From contig CANRFJ010000015.1 in assembly GCA_947629865.1 (NCBI GenBank), positions 1 to 64,000 on the forward strand: DNA of 64,000 nucleotides, read 5' to 3'. The notes under the pieces were generated by a model that had not been told where the DNA came from, searched no databases, and saw nothing but the letters and a program-made list of their open reading frames with translations. Shown here in pieces: positions 41,412 to 50,695 of this stretch; position 1 is the stretch's first letter, and the number at the start of each line of letters is the position of its first letter. The stretch comes from an uncultured Lachnospiraceae bacterium. GTDB taxonomy: Bacteria > Bacillota > Clostridia > Lachnospirales > Lachnospiraceae. The position numbers and the translations under genes were made by a program.

Positions 41412-42442
41412 GAAAGCAGATGATACGAATATGCGGGTTGTTGTTGTCCGGCTGTATGCTGTGCTCCTGTAATATCCTGCCCACGGAGGAGGAATTTGAC
41501 GCCGCCCCGTTAGTGAAGGAATATGAGGGCAACGATTACAATAAATATACGGTAGTGAGAGGCGATATGGTGCAGAAGGAAAGTATAAGCGCCTCGTACC
41601 AGGGGACGACTCGCGCTGAGACGACGGGCGAGGGAAGCGGCTACAGGATTAAGCGCGTCGCCGTAAAGAAGGGACAGCGCGTGGAAGTGGGAGATGTGCT
41701 GGTAGAAAATCATCTGGCCGAGCAGGAGAAGACGATTAAGTCCTCCAGACGGCAGATTGAAAGCCTGGAGCTGCAGATTCGACAGGCCAGACAGATGAAG
41801 AACCAGGAACTGAAGAAACTGGAGGCGCTGGGCGGTACCAAGAAGCAGAAGGAAAATATCCGCTCACAGTACGATTCCCAGATCAAAAACTGCGAGACCA
41901 GTCTAAAACTGGTAAGGCTGGATCTGAAATCCGCCAAAGAGGAGATAGAGGAGAACAACGTGACATCGGATATAGACGGCACCGTCACAAAGGTGGACAA
42001 TTCCTTCAATGGAGGATATGCCACAGACGAGGATGTGCTGGTAGTGGTTCAGGGCAAAAAGAGGAACCGTTTCCGCGCGAAGACGTCGTATGCCTCCTAT
42101 TTTAAGGAGGGGCAGAAAGTCATGATCACATGCGGCGGGCACCAGTACCGTGTCAGCGTGCGGCACGGCGACGAAAAGGATATTGTGTACTTTTATCCGT
42201 CCGTGGAACTCTCTATGAAAAACGGAAGCCAGGGAGTCATAGAACTGATACTGAAGGAGAAAAAAGGCGTACTGTATCTTCCGGCCTCCCTCGTCTATGA
42301 GATGGGCGATAAAAAGGTAGTGTATGTGGAAGACGCCAACGGTGTAAAGACAATAAGAGAGGTAAGCGTCGGGGAACAGATTGACAATCTGGTTGAGATC
42401 ACAAATGGCCTTCAGGAAAACGAACAGGTCATCACGAGCTGA
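41408..42442 (+). CDS. HlyD/MacA-like adaptor lipoprotein, first of three
   Basis: 344-aa lipoprotein (lipobox LCSC, Cys about 21). N-terminal beta segment, then the biotinyl-lipoyl-like GEGSGYRIKRVAVKKGQRVEVGDVLVE, an alpha-helical hairpin (KTIKSSRRQIESLELQIRQARQ ... CETSLKLVRLDLKSAKEEIE) and the second lipoyl half NNVTSDIDGTVTKVDNSFNGGYATDEDVLVVV, ending in a beta-barrel and a membrane-proximal domain (LPASLVYEMGDKKVVYV). This is the layout of MacA-type membrane-fusion proteins that couple with an FtsX-type ABC permease. Its first gene position after the repressor, overlapping it by 4 bases, ties it to the exporter. Confidence 0.85.
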   Translation: MRKQMIRICGLLLSGCMLCSCNILPTEEEFDAAPLVKEYEGNDYNKYTVVRGDMVQKESISASYQGTTRAETTGEGSGYRIKRVAVKKGQRVEVGDVLVENHLAEQEKTIKSSRRQIESLELQIRQARQMKNQELKKLEALGGTKKQKENIRSQYDSQIKNCETSLKLVRLDLKSAKEEIEENNVTSDIDGTVTKVDNSFNGGYATDEDVLVVVQGKKRNRFRAKTSYASYFKEGQKVMITCGGHQYRVSVRHGDEKDIVYFYPSVELSMKNGSQGVIELILKEKKGVLYLPASLVYEMGDKKVVYVEDANGVKTIREVSVGEQIDNLVEITNGLQENEQVITS

Positions 42443-42451
42443 CAGACATTC

Positions 42452-42470
42452 ATAGTGTGAAAAATCACAC
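42452..42470. repeat. second copy of the ATAGTGTGAAAAATCACAC palindrome
   Basis: The same 19 bases open the triple-hairpin element at 22123-22141. Here it lies between the first and second adaptor genes and is followed by a small CGTTC/GAACG hairpin. Confidence 0.8.
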
Positions 42471-42534
42471 AAGACGTTCACGAACGGACAGGCGTTTATA
42501 GAATGGCGTCCGGACAGAGAAAGGGGACTTGGAT

Positions 42535-43665
42535 TTGAAAGTGCATGGTTGGAAAGAGAGAACATTACCGGCTGTTTTGGCAGCGGCGCTGCTTCTGTGT
42601 CCGCTCACAGGCTGCGGGGGCAGCGGCGCGGCGGCGGAGGCGCCGGAGCTGATTGAGCCGGTCGGTGTAGATGTGGACACGGCCACGGTAAAGAAGATGG
42701 ATTTAAGCGGGGTGGAATCTTACCAGGGACAGATTATTCCGGAGATTAAGGACTTATATTTTGTCAATTCGGGAAACATCGGGGAGATGAAAGTGAGCCC
42801 CGGCGACAAGGTGAAAAAGGGCCAGCTGCTCGCCACGCTTACGAGCGTGGACGCTAACGTGAAAAAACTGCAAAAGCAGATAAAGGAAAAACAGGCGGAG
42901 AATAAAGACGCCAATGAGATTTCCAAATGTGACATCGAGAAGCTCAGGGAGGAAGTGTTGCAGCTGGAAAAACAGGTGAAGGCCGCAAAGGGGAAAAAGC
43001 AGAAAAAGGGCCTCCACAAGCAGGTGAAGGAAAAGCAGGAGGACATCAAACTGGCGAAGCTGCGGCTGACTCAGCAGAAGGAGAATCAGGCGCTGGAGAT
43101 AAAGCAGATTCGGGAGGACATTTCCGATGCAAAGAAACAGACCAAAGAGAGCAAATTGATTTCTCCAGTCAACGGAGAGATTATATCCACCGCCGGCGGG
43201 AGCGGTTATATGGTACAGGGTGGAACGACGGCGATACGGATCGCCAATATGGATAAACCGAGGATACAGACAGAATTTATCGGAGACTCGGTGCTGGGCG
43301 GCGCCAGCAGCTATCTGGCTACCGTCAACGGAAAGCAGTACCGTGTAAAGAAGGAAGAACAGGAATTTACCTCGCTGGAGATTGAGATGGGGCAGAAGCC
43401 GCCGAATTCCTGTTTTGATTTTGAGGACAATGTAAAACTGAACGTGGGCGATACGGCCACCATTGATTTTTACAGCGATATGGCAAAAGATGCGCTGGTG
43501 GTGCCGAGTAACGCCGTATTTAGGGATAAGCAGGACGCCTATGTATATCTCATGAACGGCAACGTGAAAAAACGCACCAGCGTAACCACGGGAACAGTCA
43601 CAGACGCCTATACCCAGCTGCTGACGGGAGTGAAGGAAGGAGATGTGGTCTATGTCCAGGATTAG
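42535..43665 (+). CDS. adaptor lipoprotein, second of three
   Basis: 376-aa lipoprotein with lipobox LTGC followed by GGSG. The start is taken as TTG 42535, eight bases after AAGGGG at 42521-42526; no ATG fits. Lipoyl-type halves SGNIGEMKVSPGDKVKKGQLLATL and LISPVNGEIISTAGGSGYMVQGGTT flank a long charged coiled coil (residues about 100-205, LQKQIKEKQAENKDANEISKCDIEKLREEVLQ ... ISDAKKQTKES). The coil is longer than in the first adaptor. The C-terminal part (VVPSNAVFRDKQDAYVYLMNGNVKKR) matches the membrane-proximal domain. It is followed by a third adaptor whose start overlaps the stop. Confidence 0.82.
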   Translation: MKVHGWKERTLPAVLAAALLLCPLTGCGGSGAAAEAPELIEPVGVDVDTATVKKMDLSGVESYQGQIIPEIKDLYFVNSGNIGEMKVSPGDKVKKGQLLATLTSVDANVKKLQKQIKEKQAENKDANEISKCDIEKLREEVLQLEKQVKAAKGKKQKKGLHKQVKEKQEDIKLAKLRLTQQKENQALEIKQIREDISDAKKQTKESKLISPVNGEIISTAGGSGYMVQGGTTAIRIANMDKPRIQTEFIGDSVLGGASSYLATVNGKQYRVKKEEQEFTSLEIEMGQKPPNSCFDFEDNVKLNVGDTATIDFYSDMAKDALVVPSNAVFRDKQDAYVYLMNGNVKKRTSVTTGTVTDAYTQLLTGVKEGDVVYVQD

Positions 43666-44782
43666 GAAAATAACATGCCTGTTTGTGTGCGCCCTGGCGC
43701 TGGCGGGCTGCCAGAAAACGGCGCAGACCGGAGAAGTCCTTCTCTATGGGGGAGACAAGGTGTCTGACGAGGAGGCTGCCTTTGAGACTACTACGGTGAA
43801 GAAGGGCACATATAAGGATGTCATATCCGCCACGGGCAGCATGTATTATACAGATGAGAATGAAGTGGCAATGGACGAGGAAAACGCTTATCTGGACAAG
43901 GTGCTTGTCAAACAGGGGCAGAAGGTGAAAAAGGGAGACGTCATAGCGGTATATCATATCCGGACGTCGAAGGCGTCTCTGCAAAAAAAGAAACTGCTTC
44001 TGGATCAGGCAAAATCCCAGTACAACTCCATGCTTCGGGGAAAAGAGAGCGAAGTGCTGGCCATGGAAAAATCTATCCGTGAGATGACCGGAGAATCCGA
44101 AAAGCGTATTGCCCGCATCGAGTTGAACAAACTGAAAAAGGAGTATCAGCAGGCGGTGGAAGCCGGCAAAGATGTGAGGCAGCAGGAGAAGGAGTACAAT
44201 GACCTGGTGCGCAAGCAGAATAAGACCAATTTCAAATCGCCCTACTCCGGCACGGTAGTGCGGCCGGTATCGGCGGCCGAGTTCGACGGCGTGCCTGTGA
44301 CAGGAGAAGTGCTGATGAGAATCCGCAACGAGAGTGAATTTCTGATTCAGACCAAGGGCGGCGAAGGGGAATTTCTCTACAACATGACGGTTGAGATAGG
44401 CCTTGGGCCGACGCAGACGGAGATTAAGCACAAATTAAAGGGGAAGGTAATCTCCACTACGAATCTCTCCGAGGGAGACGACAGCGACACAGACGGGCAG
44501 CTCATTCAGGTGTCGGACAGCGATATGAAAAAATATGAATTCAAGAAATACAATATATATGTCACCGGTGTGACGCTCCGCATTGAGGACGCGCTGATGG
44601 TAGATTCCAAGGCGGTATATGAGGAGCCACAGGAGGACAACAGCACCCGACTGTATGTCATGCTGGTGGAAAACGGAAAACTGCACAAGCGGTACATTGT
44701 GAGCAACTACAGTAAAAACGACTGTTTTCTGGCGGCCCAGGGAGTAGAGGAAGGCCAGACGCTAGCCATTTTGAAACAGTAG
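43652..44782 (+). CDS. adaptor lipoprotein, third of three
   Basis: 376-aa lipoprotein (lipobox LAGC: CLFVCALALAGCQKT). The start ATG 43652 has AAGGAG 10 bases upstream and lies within the end of the previous gene. Lipoyl halves EENAYLDKVLVKQGQKVKKGDVIAVY and TNFKSPYSGTVVRPVSAAEFDGVPVTGEVLMRI surround a coiled coil (SLQKKKLLLDQAKSQYNSMLRGKESEVLAMEKSIREM). Sequence differs clearly from the other two adaptors, so they are old duplicates rather than recent copies. Ends 15 bases before the permease gene. Confidence 0.82.
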   Translation: MSRIRKITCLFVCALALAGCQKTAQTGEVLLYGGDKVSDEEAAFETTTVKKGTYKDVISATGSMYYTDENEVAMDEENAYLDKVLVKQGQKVKKGDVIAVYHIRTSKASLQKKKLLLDQAKSQYNSMLRGKESEVLAMEKSIREMTGESEKRIARIELNKLKKEYQQAVEAGKDVRQQEKEYNDLVRKQNKTNFKSPYSGTVVRPVSAAEFDGVPVTGEVLMRIRNESEFLIQTKGGEGEFLYNMTVEIGLGPTQTEIKHKLKGKVISTTNLSEGDDSDTDGQLIQVSDSDMKKYEFKKYNIYVTGVTLRIEDALMVDSKAVYEEPQEDNSTRLYVMLVENGKLHKRYIVSNYSKNDCFLAAQGVEEGQTLAILKQ

Positions 44783-44797
44783 AAGGGAGAGGCAGAT

Positions 44798-47620
44798 ATG
44801 ATACGGTTTATAAAGCAGAAACTTCTTCACAAGAAGTGGATGGTAATCAGCCTTTTGATTGGAAACATTCTTTTGGTGGCCATTGCCAGCAGCAACCCGA
44901 TGTACCAGAATGCGGCGCTGCAAAAGACGCTGTTTTCCAAGATAAATACATATATTCAGAAGGAAAATGCCAACCCCGGTGTGCTGGAATTTGAGTCCAC
45001 CATGAAGGGACGGGAAGGACAGGAGACGGAGTACAAAAACCTGCAGTCCATGGCGGAGGGCGCGGCCGAGCGGCTGGACGTGGAGCAGACGGCGCTTGTC
45101 ACGCTACACGAGACCACAAAGACGCGGGGAAATTTCGTCCAGTCAAGAGAGCAGTCCTCGCTCTCCAAGACGCTGCGCATCGCGTCCCTGTCGGATTTGG
45201 AAAACCATATCACCATGATGTCGGGGGAGATGTATAAAGACCAGGTGGGAGCCGACGGAATGATGGAGGGTATTGTCAGCCAGCGCGCCCTGTCCAAACT
45301 GAACCTGGTTGTGGGGGACGAACTGGAATTAAAGAAATTCCTGCGCAGCGACAAGACATATCCCAAAGTGAAAATTGTGGGCGTCTACAGCAACAGCGAG
45401 GAGGAGGACACCTATTGGGTTAATTCCCCTTCGGACTATTACATGGAAATATTTGTCGCTCCCAGTGTGTTTGAAGAAACTTTTATGAATCTGGAGAAGC
45501 AGGAATTTGACGTCACGACGGACTGGTTTATGATTTTTGATTACAATCAGCTCAAGGCGTCCCGCGTGGACGAATTGGCCAGTGAGACGAACAATATGAT
45601 TGCGGAGACGTCCGGAAGCTATTCGGCCAATGTGCTGGAGCCGGATTATCTCGCCATACTGGACGAGTACCAGACGGCGGCAAAGAAGGTGACAATCACC
45701 CTTCTTATCCTGCAATTTCCGGTGCTGGCTCTGCTTCTCGCATTTATATTTATGATTTCAAGGCAGATGTTGGATCTGGAGCAGAACGAGATAGCCCTGT
45801 TAAAGAGCCGCGGTTCCAGTAAAAAGCAGATACTGCTCATCTACCTTTTGCAGTCCTTTATCCTCTCTGTGATCAGCGCGGTGGTGGGACTGCCTCTGGG
45901 ATATTTTCTCTGCAAGGCGCTTGGCTCCACCAACGGCTTCTTGGAATTTATCCAGAGAAAGGCGCTGCATGTATCGCTCTCACCGGCGGTATTCCTCTAT
46001 ATGCTGGGGGCGATGGCGGCTTCCATTGCCTTCATGGTTTTGCCGGTATTTAAGGAATCCGACGTATCCATTGTCAATGTCAAGCACAGAAACAGGAAGA
46101 AGAAAAATATTTTACAGCGGGTGTATCTGGACGTGATTCTCCTGTTAGTCTCCCTGTACGGCCTGTATACCTTTACGCAGCGGGAGGACACGCTGATGAC
46201 GCAGATGCTGGAGGGAGAGTCTCTCGATCCGTTTCTGTTCATCTGTTCTTCGCTGTTTATAATCAGCGCCAGCCTGGTGGCTTTGAGAATCCAGCCGCTC
46301 ATTATCCGCATTGTCTATCTGATTGGAAAGAAGCGGTGGAAGCCGGCCTTCTTTGCCTCCTTCCTCCAGATACTCCGGACGAAGGGAAAGCAGAGTTTCA
46401 TGATGGTATTTCTGATGCTCACGGTGTCTCTTGGTATTTTCAACGCCACAGTGGCCAGAACCATTTTGTCCAATTCGGAAAGCAATATACGCTATGAAAA
46501 CGGTGCGGATCTGGTGCTCCAGGAAAGATGGGAGGACAACTCGGCTTTTGTGGCCGACAACGCGGACATCGACCTTGTTTATGTGGAGCCGGACTTCTCC
46601 ATCTATGAGAATATGGAGGGAGTTGACCACGCCACAAAAGTATACAGAGAGGGGAATATCACTACCTCTTTTGACCGCAGCGAAGGGGAAAACGGAGTGG
46701 CTACCTCGCTGATGGCCATTGACACAAAGAATTTTGGGGAGACGGTGAAGTCCTTCAACAACGCGCTCCTTCCCACTCATCTGAACAATTACCTCAATTC
46801 CATGGCCACGAATCCCGATGCTGTGCTGCTCAGCGGCAATTTCCACTCCAAGTACAGCGTCCAGCTGGGAGATGAAATTACCTACAGCAACGAAGATGGC
46901 AACAGCCTGACCGGAATCGTCTATGGCTTTGTGGACTATTTTCCGGGGTATATACAGAACACGCATGAACTGAACGAGGAGGACACGCTCGTGACTACGG
47001 AGAATTTTCTGATTATCTCCAACCTGGCGGCGGTTCAGCAGTCCTTTGGTGTGAAACCGTATCAGGTGTGGGTAAAAACCGACGGCTCGTCCCAGTTCAT
47101 CTACGACTACGCCGAGAAGAACAATGTGTCCTATGTAAGCTTCGATGACGTGGCCGCCAAACTCGTGGACGTTAAAAATGACGCGCTGTTCCAGGGAACC
47201 AATGGAATCCTCACTATGAGTTTCATCGTCATACTGATTCTGTGCTGCACGGGCTTTCTTATCTACTGGATCCTGTCCATACGCCAGCGGGAGTTGCTCT
47301 TTGGTGTATTTCGGGCGATGGGCATGACGAAGAAGGAGATTATCCAGATGCTGGTGAATGAGCAGATTTTCAGTTCCGGCCTGTCGATTCTCATCGGCAC
47401 GGTTCTGGGAATCCTGGCGTCGAACCTGTTTGTGCCGCTGGTGCAGATATTCTACGCCTCCACCGATCAGGCCGTGCCGCTTCAGGTGGTATACCGCGCG
47501 GTGGATATGATACGTCTGTTCAGCATCATCGGTATTGTGATTGTCATTTGTATGGTTGTGCTTGGCAAACTGATTAGCCGCATCAATATTTCCCAGGCAT
47601 TAAAACTGGGCGAGGATTGA
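44798..47620 (+). CDS. large FtsX/MacB-type ABC permease
   Basis: 940-aa permease. One N-terminal transmembrane helix (WMVISLLIGNILLVAIASS) precedes an extracellular domain (about 40-300). A first bundle of helices (VTITLLILQFPVLALLLAFIFMI, ILLIYLLQSFILSVISAVVGLPLGYFL, AVFLYMLGAMAASIAFMVLPV), a further membrane segment, a second extracellular domain (about 560-790), and a C-terminal FtsX trio (ILTMSFIVILILCCTGFLIYWIL, GLSILIGTVLGILASNLF, LFSIIGIVIVICMVVLG) follow. The duplicated FtsX halves (BceB/YknZ-like but doubled) suggest a single chain serving as the whole membrane part. With two ATPases and three adaptors downstream and upstream, it is likely an exporter or a mechanotransducing machine. 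Confidence 0.88.
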   Translation: MIRFIKQKLLHKKWMVISLLIGNILLVAIASSNPMYQNAALQKTLFSKINTYIQKENANPGVLEFESTMKGREGQETEYKNLQSMAEGAAERLDVEQTALVTLHETTKTRGNFVQSREQSSLSKTLRIASLSDLENHITMMSGEMYKDQVGADGMMEGIVSQRALSKLNLVVGDELELKKFLRSDKTYPKVKIVGVYSNSEEEDTYWVNSPSDYYMEIFVAPSVFEETFMNLEKQEFDVTTDWFMIFDYNQLKASRVDELASETNNMIAETSGSYSANVLEPDYLAILDEYQTAAKKVTITLLILQFPVLALLLAFIFMISRQMLDLEQNEIALLKSRGSSKKQILLIYLLQSFILSVISAVVGLPLGYFLCKALGSTNGFLEFIQRKALHVSLSPAVFLYMLGAMAASIAFMVLPVFKESDVSIVNVKHRNRKKKNILQRVYLDVILLLVSLYGLYTFTQREDTLMTQMLEGESLDPFLFICSSLFIISASLVALRIQPLIIRIVYLIGKKRWKPAFFASFLQILRTKGKQSFMMVFLMLTVSLGIFNATVARTILSNSESNIRYENGADLVLQERWEDNSAFVADNADIDLVYVEPDFSIYENMEGVDHATKVYREGNITTSFDRSEGENGVATSLMAIDTKNFGETVKSFNNALLPTHLNNYLNSMATNPDAVLLSGNFHSKYSVQLGDEITYSNEDGNSLTGIVYGFVDYFPGYIQNTHELNEEDTLVTTENFLIISNLAAVQQSFGVKPYQVWVKTDGSSQFIYDYAEKNNVSYVSFDDVAAKLVDVKNDALFQGTNGILTMSFIVILILCCTGFLIYWILSIRQRELLFGVFRAMGMTKKEIIQMLVNEQIFSSGLSILIGTVLGILASNLFVPLVQIFYASTDQAVPLQVVYRAVDMIRLFSIIGIVIVICMVVLGKLISRINISQALKLGED

Positions 47621-47637
47621 TGAGAGGAGGAAAAGCG

Positions 47638-48318
47638 ATGGAAAATATAATTGAGACACATGACCTTATCCAGAGTTTTCCGATAGCCGGAGGAAAAGAG
47701 TTCGTGGCTCTGAAAAATATCAATATCCGGATACCGCAGGGAAAACTGACAATATTGCGGGGGCGTTCCGGCTCTGGAAAAACCACGTTAATGAACCTTC
47801 TCAGCGCATTGGACTACCCGAAAAGCGGAAGCGTTCTGTTTGAAGATACACCGATCGAGAATATGCCGGAATCAGAGAGGGAGAAGATGCGCAAGACGCA
47901 GATTGGATTTGTATTTCAGTCTGTAGCGCTGATTCCCATGATGACGGCCTATGAAAATGTGGAATTTGTCCTGAGACTGGCCGGTTACAAGGGAGACCGG
48001 AAAAAGAGGACGGAAGAATGTCTTAAATTAGTGGGGCTGGGTTCCCGTATGCACCACATGCCCCAGGAGCTCTCCGGCGGCGAGCAGCAGCGCGTGGCGA
48101 TTGCCAGGGCCATTGCCCACGAGCCGAAAATTATTTTTGCCGATGAGCCGACGGCGGAACTGGACAGCAACACAGGGTTGCAGATCATGAAAATTTTCAG
48201 GGAACTGATTGAGACTCAGGGCGTGACGATTGTTATGACGACACATGATACCGGCTTGATGGAAATTGCCGATTGTATCTATCACATTGAGGACGGTGAG
48301 ATAGCGGATGAAAATTAA
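47638..48318 (+). CDS. ABC transporter ATPase (MacB/LolD type)
   Basis: 226-aa nucleotide-binding subunit: Walker A RGRSGSGKTTLMNLLSAL, Q-loop GFVFQSVALIPMMTAYENVEF, signature LSGGEQQRVAIARAI, Walker B IIFADEPTAELD, and H-loop TIVMTTHD. Belongs to the MacB/LolD/BceA group that pairs with FtsX permeases. Start ATG 47638 follows GAGGAGG. It is one of two ATPases for the single permease, so they may form a heterodimer. Confidence 0.93.
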   Translation: MENIIETHDLIQSFPIAGGKEFVALKNINIRIPQGKLTILRGRSGSGKTTLMNLLSALDYPKSGSVLFEDTPIENMPESEREKMRKTQIGFVFQSVALIPMMTAYENVEFVLRLAGYKGDRKKRTEECLKLVGLGSRMHHMPQELSGGEQQRVAIARAIAHEPKIIFADEPTAELDSNTGLQIMKIFRELIETQGVTIVMTTHDTGLMEIADCIYHIEDGEIADEN

Positions 48319-49309
48319 TCTGAAGGAAAAGGTGCAGAAAATCCGGCTCCTGCGGGAGGCTGACCAGGTGACGGAACAACTGGAACCGGAGATCAGCGTA
48401 CCGGAAGATGTTATGATTGAATGTGACAGTCTGGTAAAGATTTACAAGACAAAGGATATTGAGGTGCTGGCGCTACAGGGCCTGGATCTGACTGTAAAGC
48501 GCGGCGAACTGATGGCGATTATCGGAAACAGCGGAAGCGGTAAATCTACGTTTCTGAACATGATCGGCGGTCTCGACCGCCCCTCCGCGGGCAAACTCTA
48601 CGTGGACGGCCGCAACCTGTTCCAGATGACGGAGGAGGAACTGGTGGAGTACAAGCGTAGCACAGTGGGATTTGTCTGGCAGAACAATGCCAGGAACCTG
48701 CTCCCGTATCTGTCGGCATGGGAAAATGTCATGACGCCCATGCTGTTTGTGGAGGGGAAGGACGAAATACACTCGGAGGAGGATAAGAAGAAGCGGGCGC
48801 TGGAACTTCTAAAACTGGTTGGGTTAGAGCACCGTCGGGACAGCAAATTAAACCAGCTCTCCGGCGGCGAGCAGCAGCGTGTGGCGATTGCAATCGCCCT
48901 CGCCAACAATCCGAAACTTCTGCTGGCGGATGAGCCGACAGGAGCCGTGGACAGGAAGACGGCAGACGACATTCTGGATATGTTCCGTCGGCTGAATGAG
49001 GAGCTGGGGATTACTATTGTCATTGTCACCCACGACAAGGAGTTGGCAAAGAAGGTAAACCGTGTTGTATCTATCCGCGACGGCAAGACCAGCAGTGAGC
49101 GGATTATGAAAAGCGACGTACGGGAAAAACTGGAAAATATGGATATCGACTGGAAGGAGGAGGAGACACAGGAGGAGTTTTCTGTGCTTGATCGCGCCGG
49201 GCGGGTTCAGATTCCGGGAGAATTATTGGAAGAAATGGGAATGACTGGAAATAAGGTAAAAATTGAACTGGTAGATGGCAAAATCGTCATTGAAAAACCG
49301 GAGAAATAG
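48308..49309 (+). CDS. ABC ATPase with AbrB/MazE-like C-terminal domain
   Basis: 333-aa protein. An N-terminal extension (about 45 aa) precedes a MacB-type ATPase domain (Walker A IGNSGSGKSTFLNMIGGL, signature LSGGEQQRVAIAIALANN, Walker B LLLADEPTGAVD, H-loop IVIVTHD). After residue about 265 comes a linker (MDIDWKEEETQEEF) and then SVLDRAGRVQIPGELLEEMG with VKIELVDGKIVIEKPEK. That reads as a swapped-hairpin AbrB/MazE/SpoVT domain: V-D/S-x-x-GR-v-x-IP at the start and a V-x-I-E-x-x-d-G-K-I-x-I-x-x-P close. Such a domain on an ATPase is unusual. It could dimerise, bind DNA or RNA, or link to the repressor. Overlaps the previous gene by 11 bases. Confidence 0.85.
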   Translation: MKINLKEKVQKIRLLREADQVTEQLEPEISVPEDVMIECDSLVKIYKTKDIEVLALQGLDLTVKRGELMAIIGNSGSGKSTFLNMIGGLDRPSAGKLYVDGRNLFQMTEEELVEYKRSTVGFVWQNNARNLLPYLSAWENVMTPMLFVEGKDEIHSEEDKKKRALELLKLVGLEHRRDSKLNQLSGGEQQRVAIAIALANNPKLLLADEPTGAVDRKTADDILDMFRRLNEELGITIVIVTHDKELAKKVNRVVSIRDGKTSSERIMKSDVREKLENMDIDWKEEETQEEFSVLDRAGRVQIPGELLEEMGMTGNKVKIELVDGKIVIEKPEK

Positions 49310-49387
49310 TGATATACTTACCCAAAGGACGATGATAGCGAAGGGAATATTAAACGTGTATATCGCGTCTGATAAAGGGGTGAAAGT

Positions 49388-50317
49388 ATGACGGATTATA
49401 TGAAAGGCTATACAAGGAGAAACCGCAAAAGACGTATGGCCCATTCAAAGAGATATAAACAGACGTCCTACCGCAAAAGGCGCATACTTTCCGCTGCGAG
49501 GCTGAGACGTCCGGCGATACTGTATCATTGGGGCTCCCGACTGGTATTGGGGGCTCTGGTATTCTTCATTGCCATATATGTATGTATTCCGAAGAATGGG
49601 AGAGGTACGGCTCCGGCAGCCACCGGCGGCGGGGTGTCGGCCACGGCTGTCTTTGCAAATGTGCCTGTGTCGGCCGCAGCGGTGACAGTGACTCCGGCTC
49701 CCACGCCGGTGCCGCGTCCGAAGGCAGTGGCCTTTACCTTTGACGACGGCCCCAATAAAGATGTGACGCCAAGAATCCTGGCAGTTTTGAAAAAGTACAA
49801 TGTACACGCCACCTTCTTTGTGGTGGGAAATCGGGTGCCATCGGGCGTATCTGCCATACAGCAGGCCGTGGCGCAGGGGTGCGAGATTGGAAATCATTCA
49901 TGGGAACACGCCAATCTGGCCAAATGGAAGATAAAAAAAGTTCGGAACAGTTATAATAAAACGGTAAATATTGTAAAAAAACATACGGGCTTCAATGTAA
50001 AATTTCTCCGGCCGCCCTATGGGGCGATCAGCCAGACCATGCGCAAAAAATTAAAACACCCCATGGTGTTGTGGAACGTGGACACAGAGGACTGGAAAAG
50101 CAGGAACGGCAAGAAAGTATTTAAGGAAATCAAGCGGTCGGCCACGGACGGGAGCATCATTCTTATGCACGATCTGTATCCATCCACAGTGGACGCGATT
50201 GAAAAGGCCATTCCATGGCTTCTCGCCCATGATTATGATGTCCTCACAGTCTCGGAACTTATGGAGCGCAAGGGCGTCACTATGAAAAACGGCATAGCCT
50301 ATGGTTCCGCCGGATAA
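49388..50317 (+). CDS. membrane-anchored polysaccharide deacetylase
   Basis: 309-aa protein with a very basic N-terminus (RRNRKRRMAHSKRYKQTSYRKRR), one transmembrane helix (about 53-75, GSRLVLGALVFFIAIYVCIP), an Ala/Thr/Pro-rich stalk and a NodB domain. Motif 1 is FTFDDGP (catalytic Asp and metal Asp), motif 2 is HSWEH (two metal His), motif 3 LRPPYG, motif 4 WNVDTEDW and motif 5 LMHD. The CE4 enzyme should remove acetyl groups from N-acetylglucosamine in peptidoglycan or another wall polymer at the outer face. AAGGGG precedes the ATG. It follows the exporter operon but has its own spacing and may be separate. Confidence 0.92.
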   Translation: MTDYMKGYTRRNRKRRMAHSKRYKQTSYRKRRILSAARLRRPAILYHWGSRLVLGALVFFIAIYVCIPKNGRGTAPAATGGGVSATAVFANVPVSAAAVTVTPAPTPVPRPKAVAFTFDDGPNKDVTPRILAVLKKYNVHATFFVVGNRVPSGVSAIQQAVAQGCEIGNHSWEHANLAKWKIKKVRNSYNKTVNIVKKHTGFNVKFLRPPYGAISQTMRKKLKHPMVLWNVDTEDWKSRNGKKVFKEIKRSATDGSIILMHDLYPSTVDAIEKAIPWLLAHDYDVLTVSELMERKGVTMKNGIAYGSAG

Positions 50318-50347
50318 GGGCGGGGCAGAATATACAACGGACATAAA

Positions 50348-50695
50348 TCAGGGGGCCTCTTTTGCGGAGGCCTCTACTCTGTCATAGTATTCGTAGAGTT
50401 TCTGCACGCCGTTTTCCAGTATGTAATAATGGCGGATATACGGAATCAGAAGAATCAGGAACAGGGCGGTCAGAGCCAGCAGCAGCGGTTCCGTTATGAA
50501 CAATTCCGCCAGAAGCGTTATCACTGTGAGCAGGGCGAACAAAACGGTGACAATCAGGTGTATCAGCCGCTCGTGCTGCAAGAACTGGATCTGTACCAAG
50601 AGCGCCGCCCTGGCGTCCTCGGCTTCTTCGGGAGAGAGCGTCCGTCCGGTCAGCTCCTCACAAAAGGACAGCAGTTGCTTTAATCGTTTTTCCAT
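50348..50695 (-). CDS. 115-aa protein with two transmembrane helices
   Basis: Minus-strand gene with GGAGGG before ATG 50695. The N-terminus is a soluble helix (RLKQLLSFCEELTGRTLSPEEAEDARAALLVQIQFLQHERLIH), then a hydrophobic pair (LIVTVLFALLTVITLLAELFI and LLLALTALFLILLIPYIRHYYILE), and a short charged end (YEYYDRVEASAKE). No recognised family. Faces the deacetylase gene end to end. The shape suggests a small accessory membrane protein. Confidence 0.7.
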   Translation of the reverse strand: MEKRLKQLLSFCEELTGRTLSPEEAEDARAALLVQIQFLQHERLIHLIVTVLFALLTVITLLAELFITEPLLLALTALFLILLIPYIRHYYILENGVQKLYEYYDRVEASAKEAP

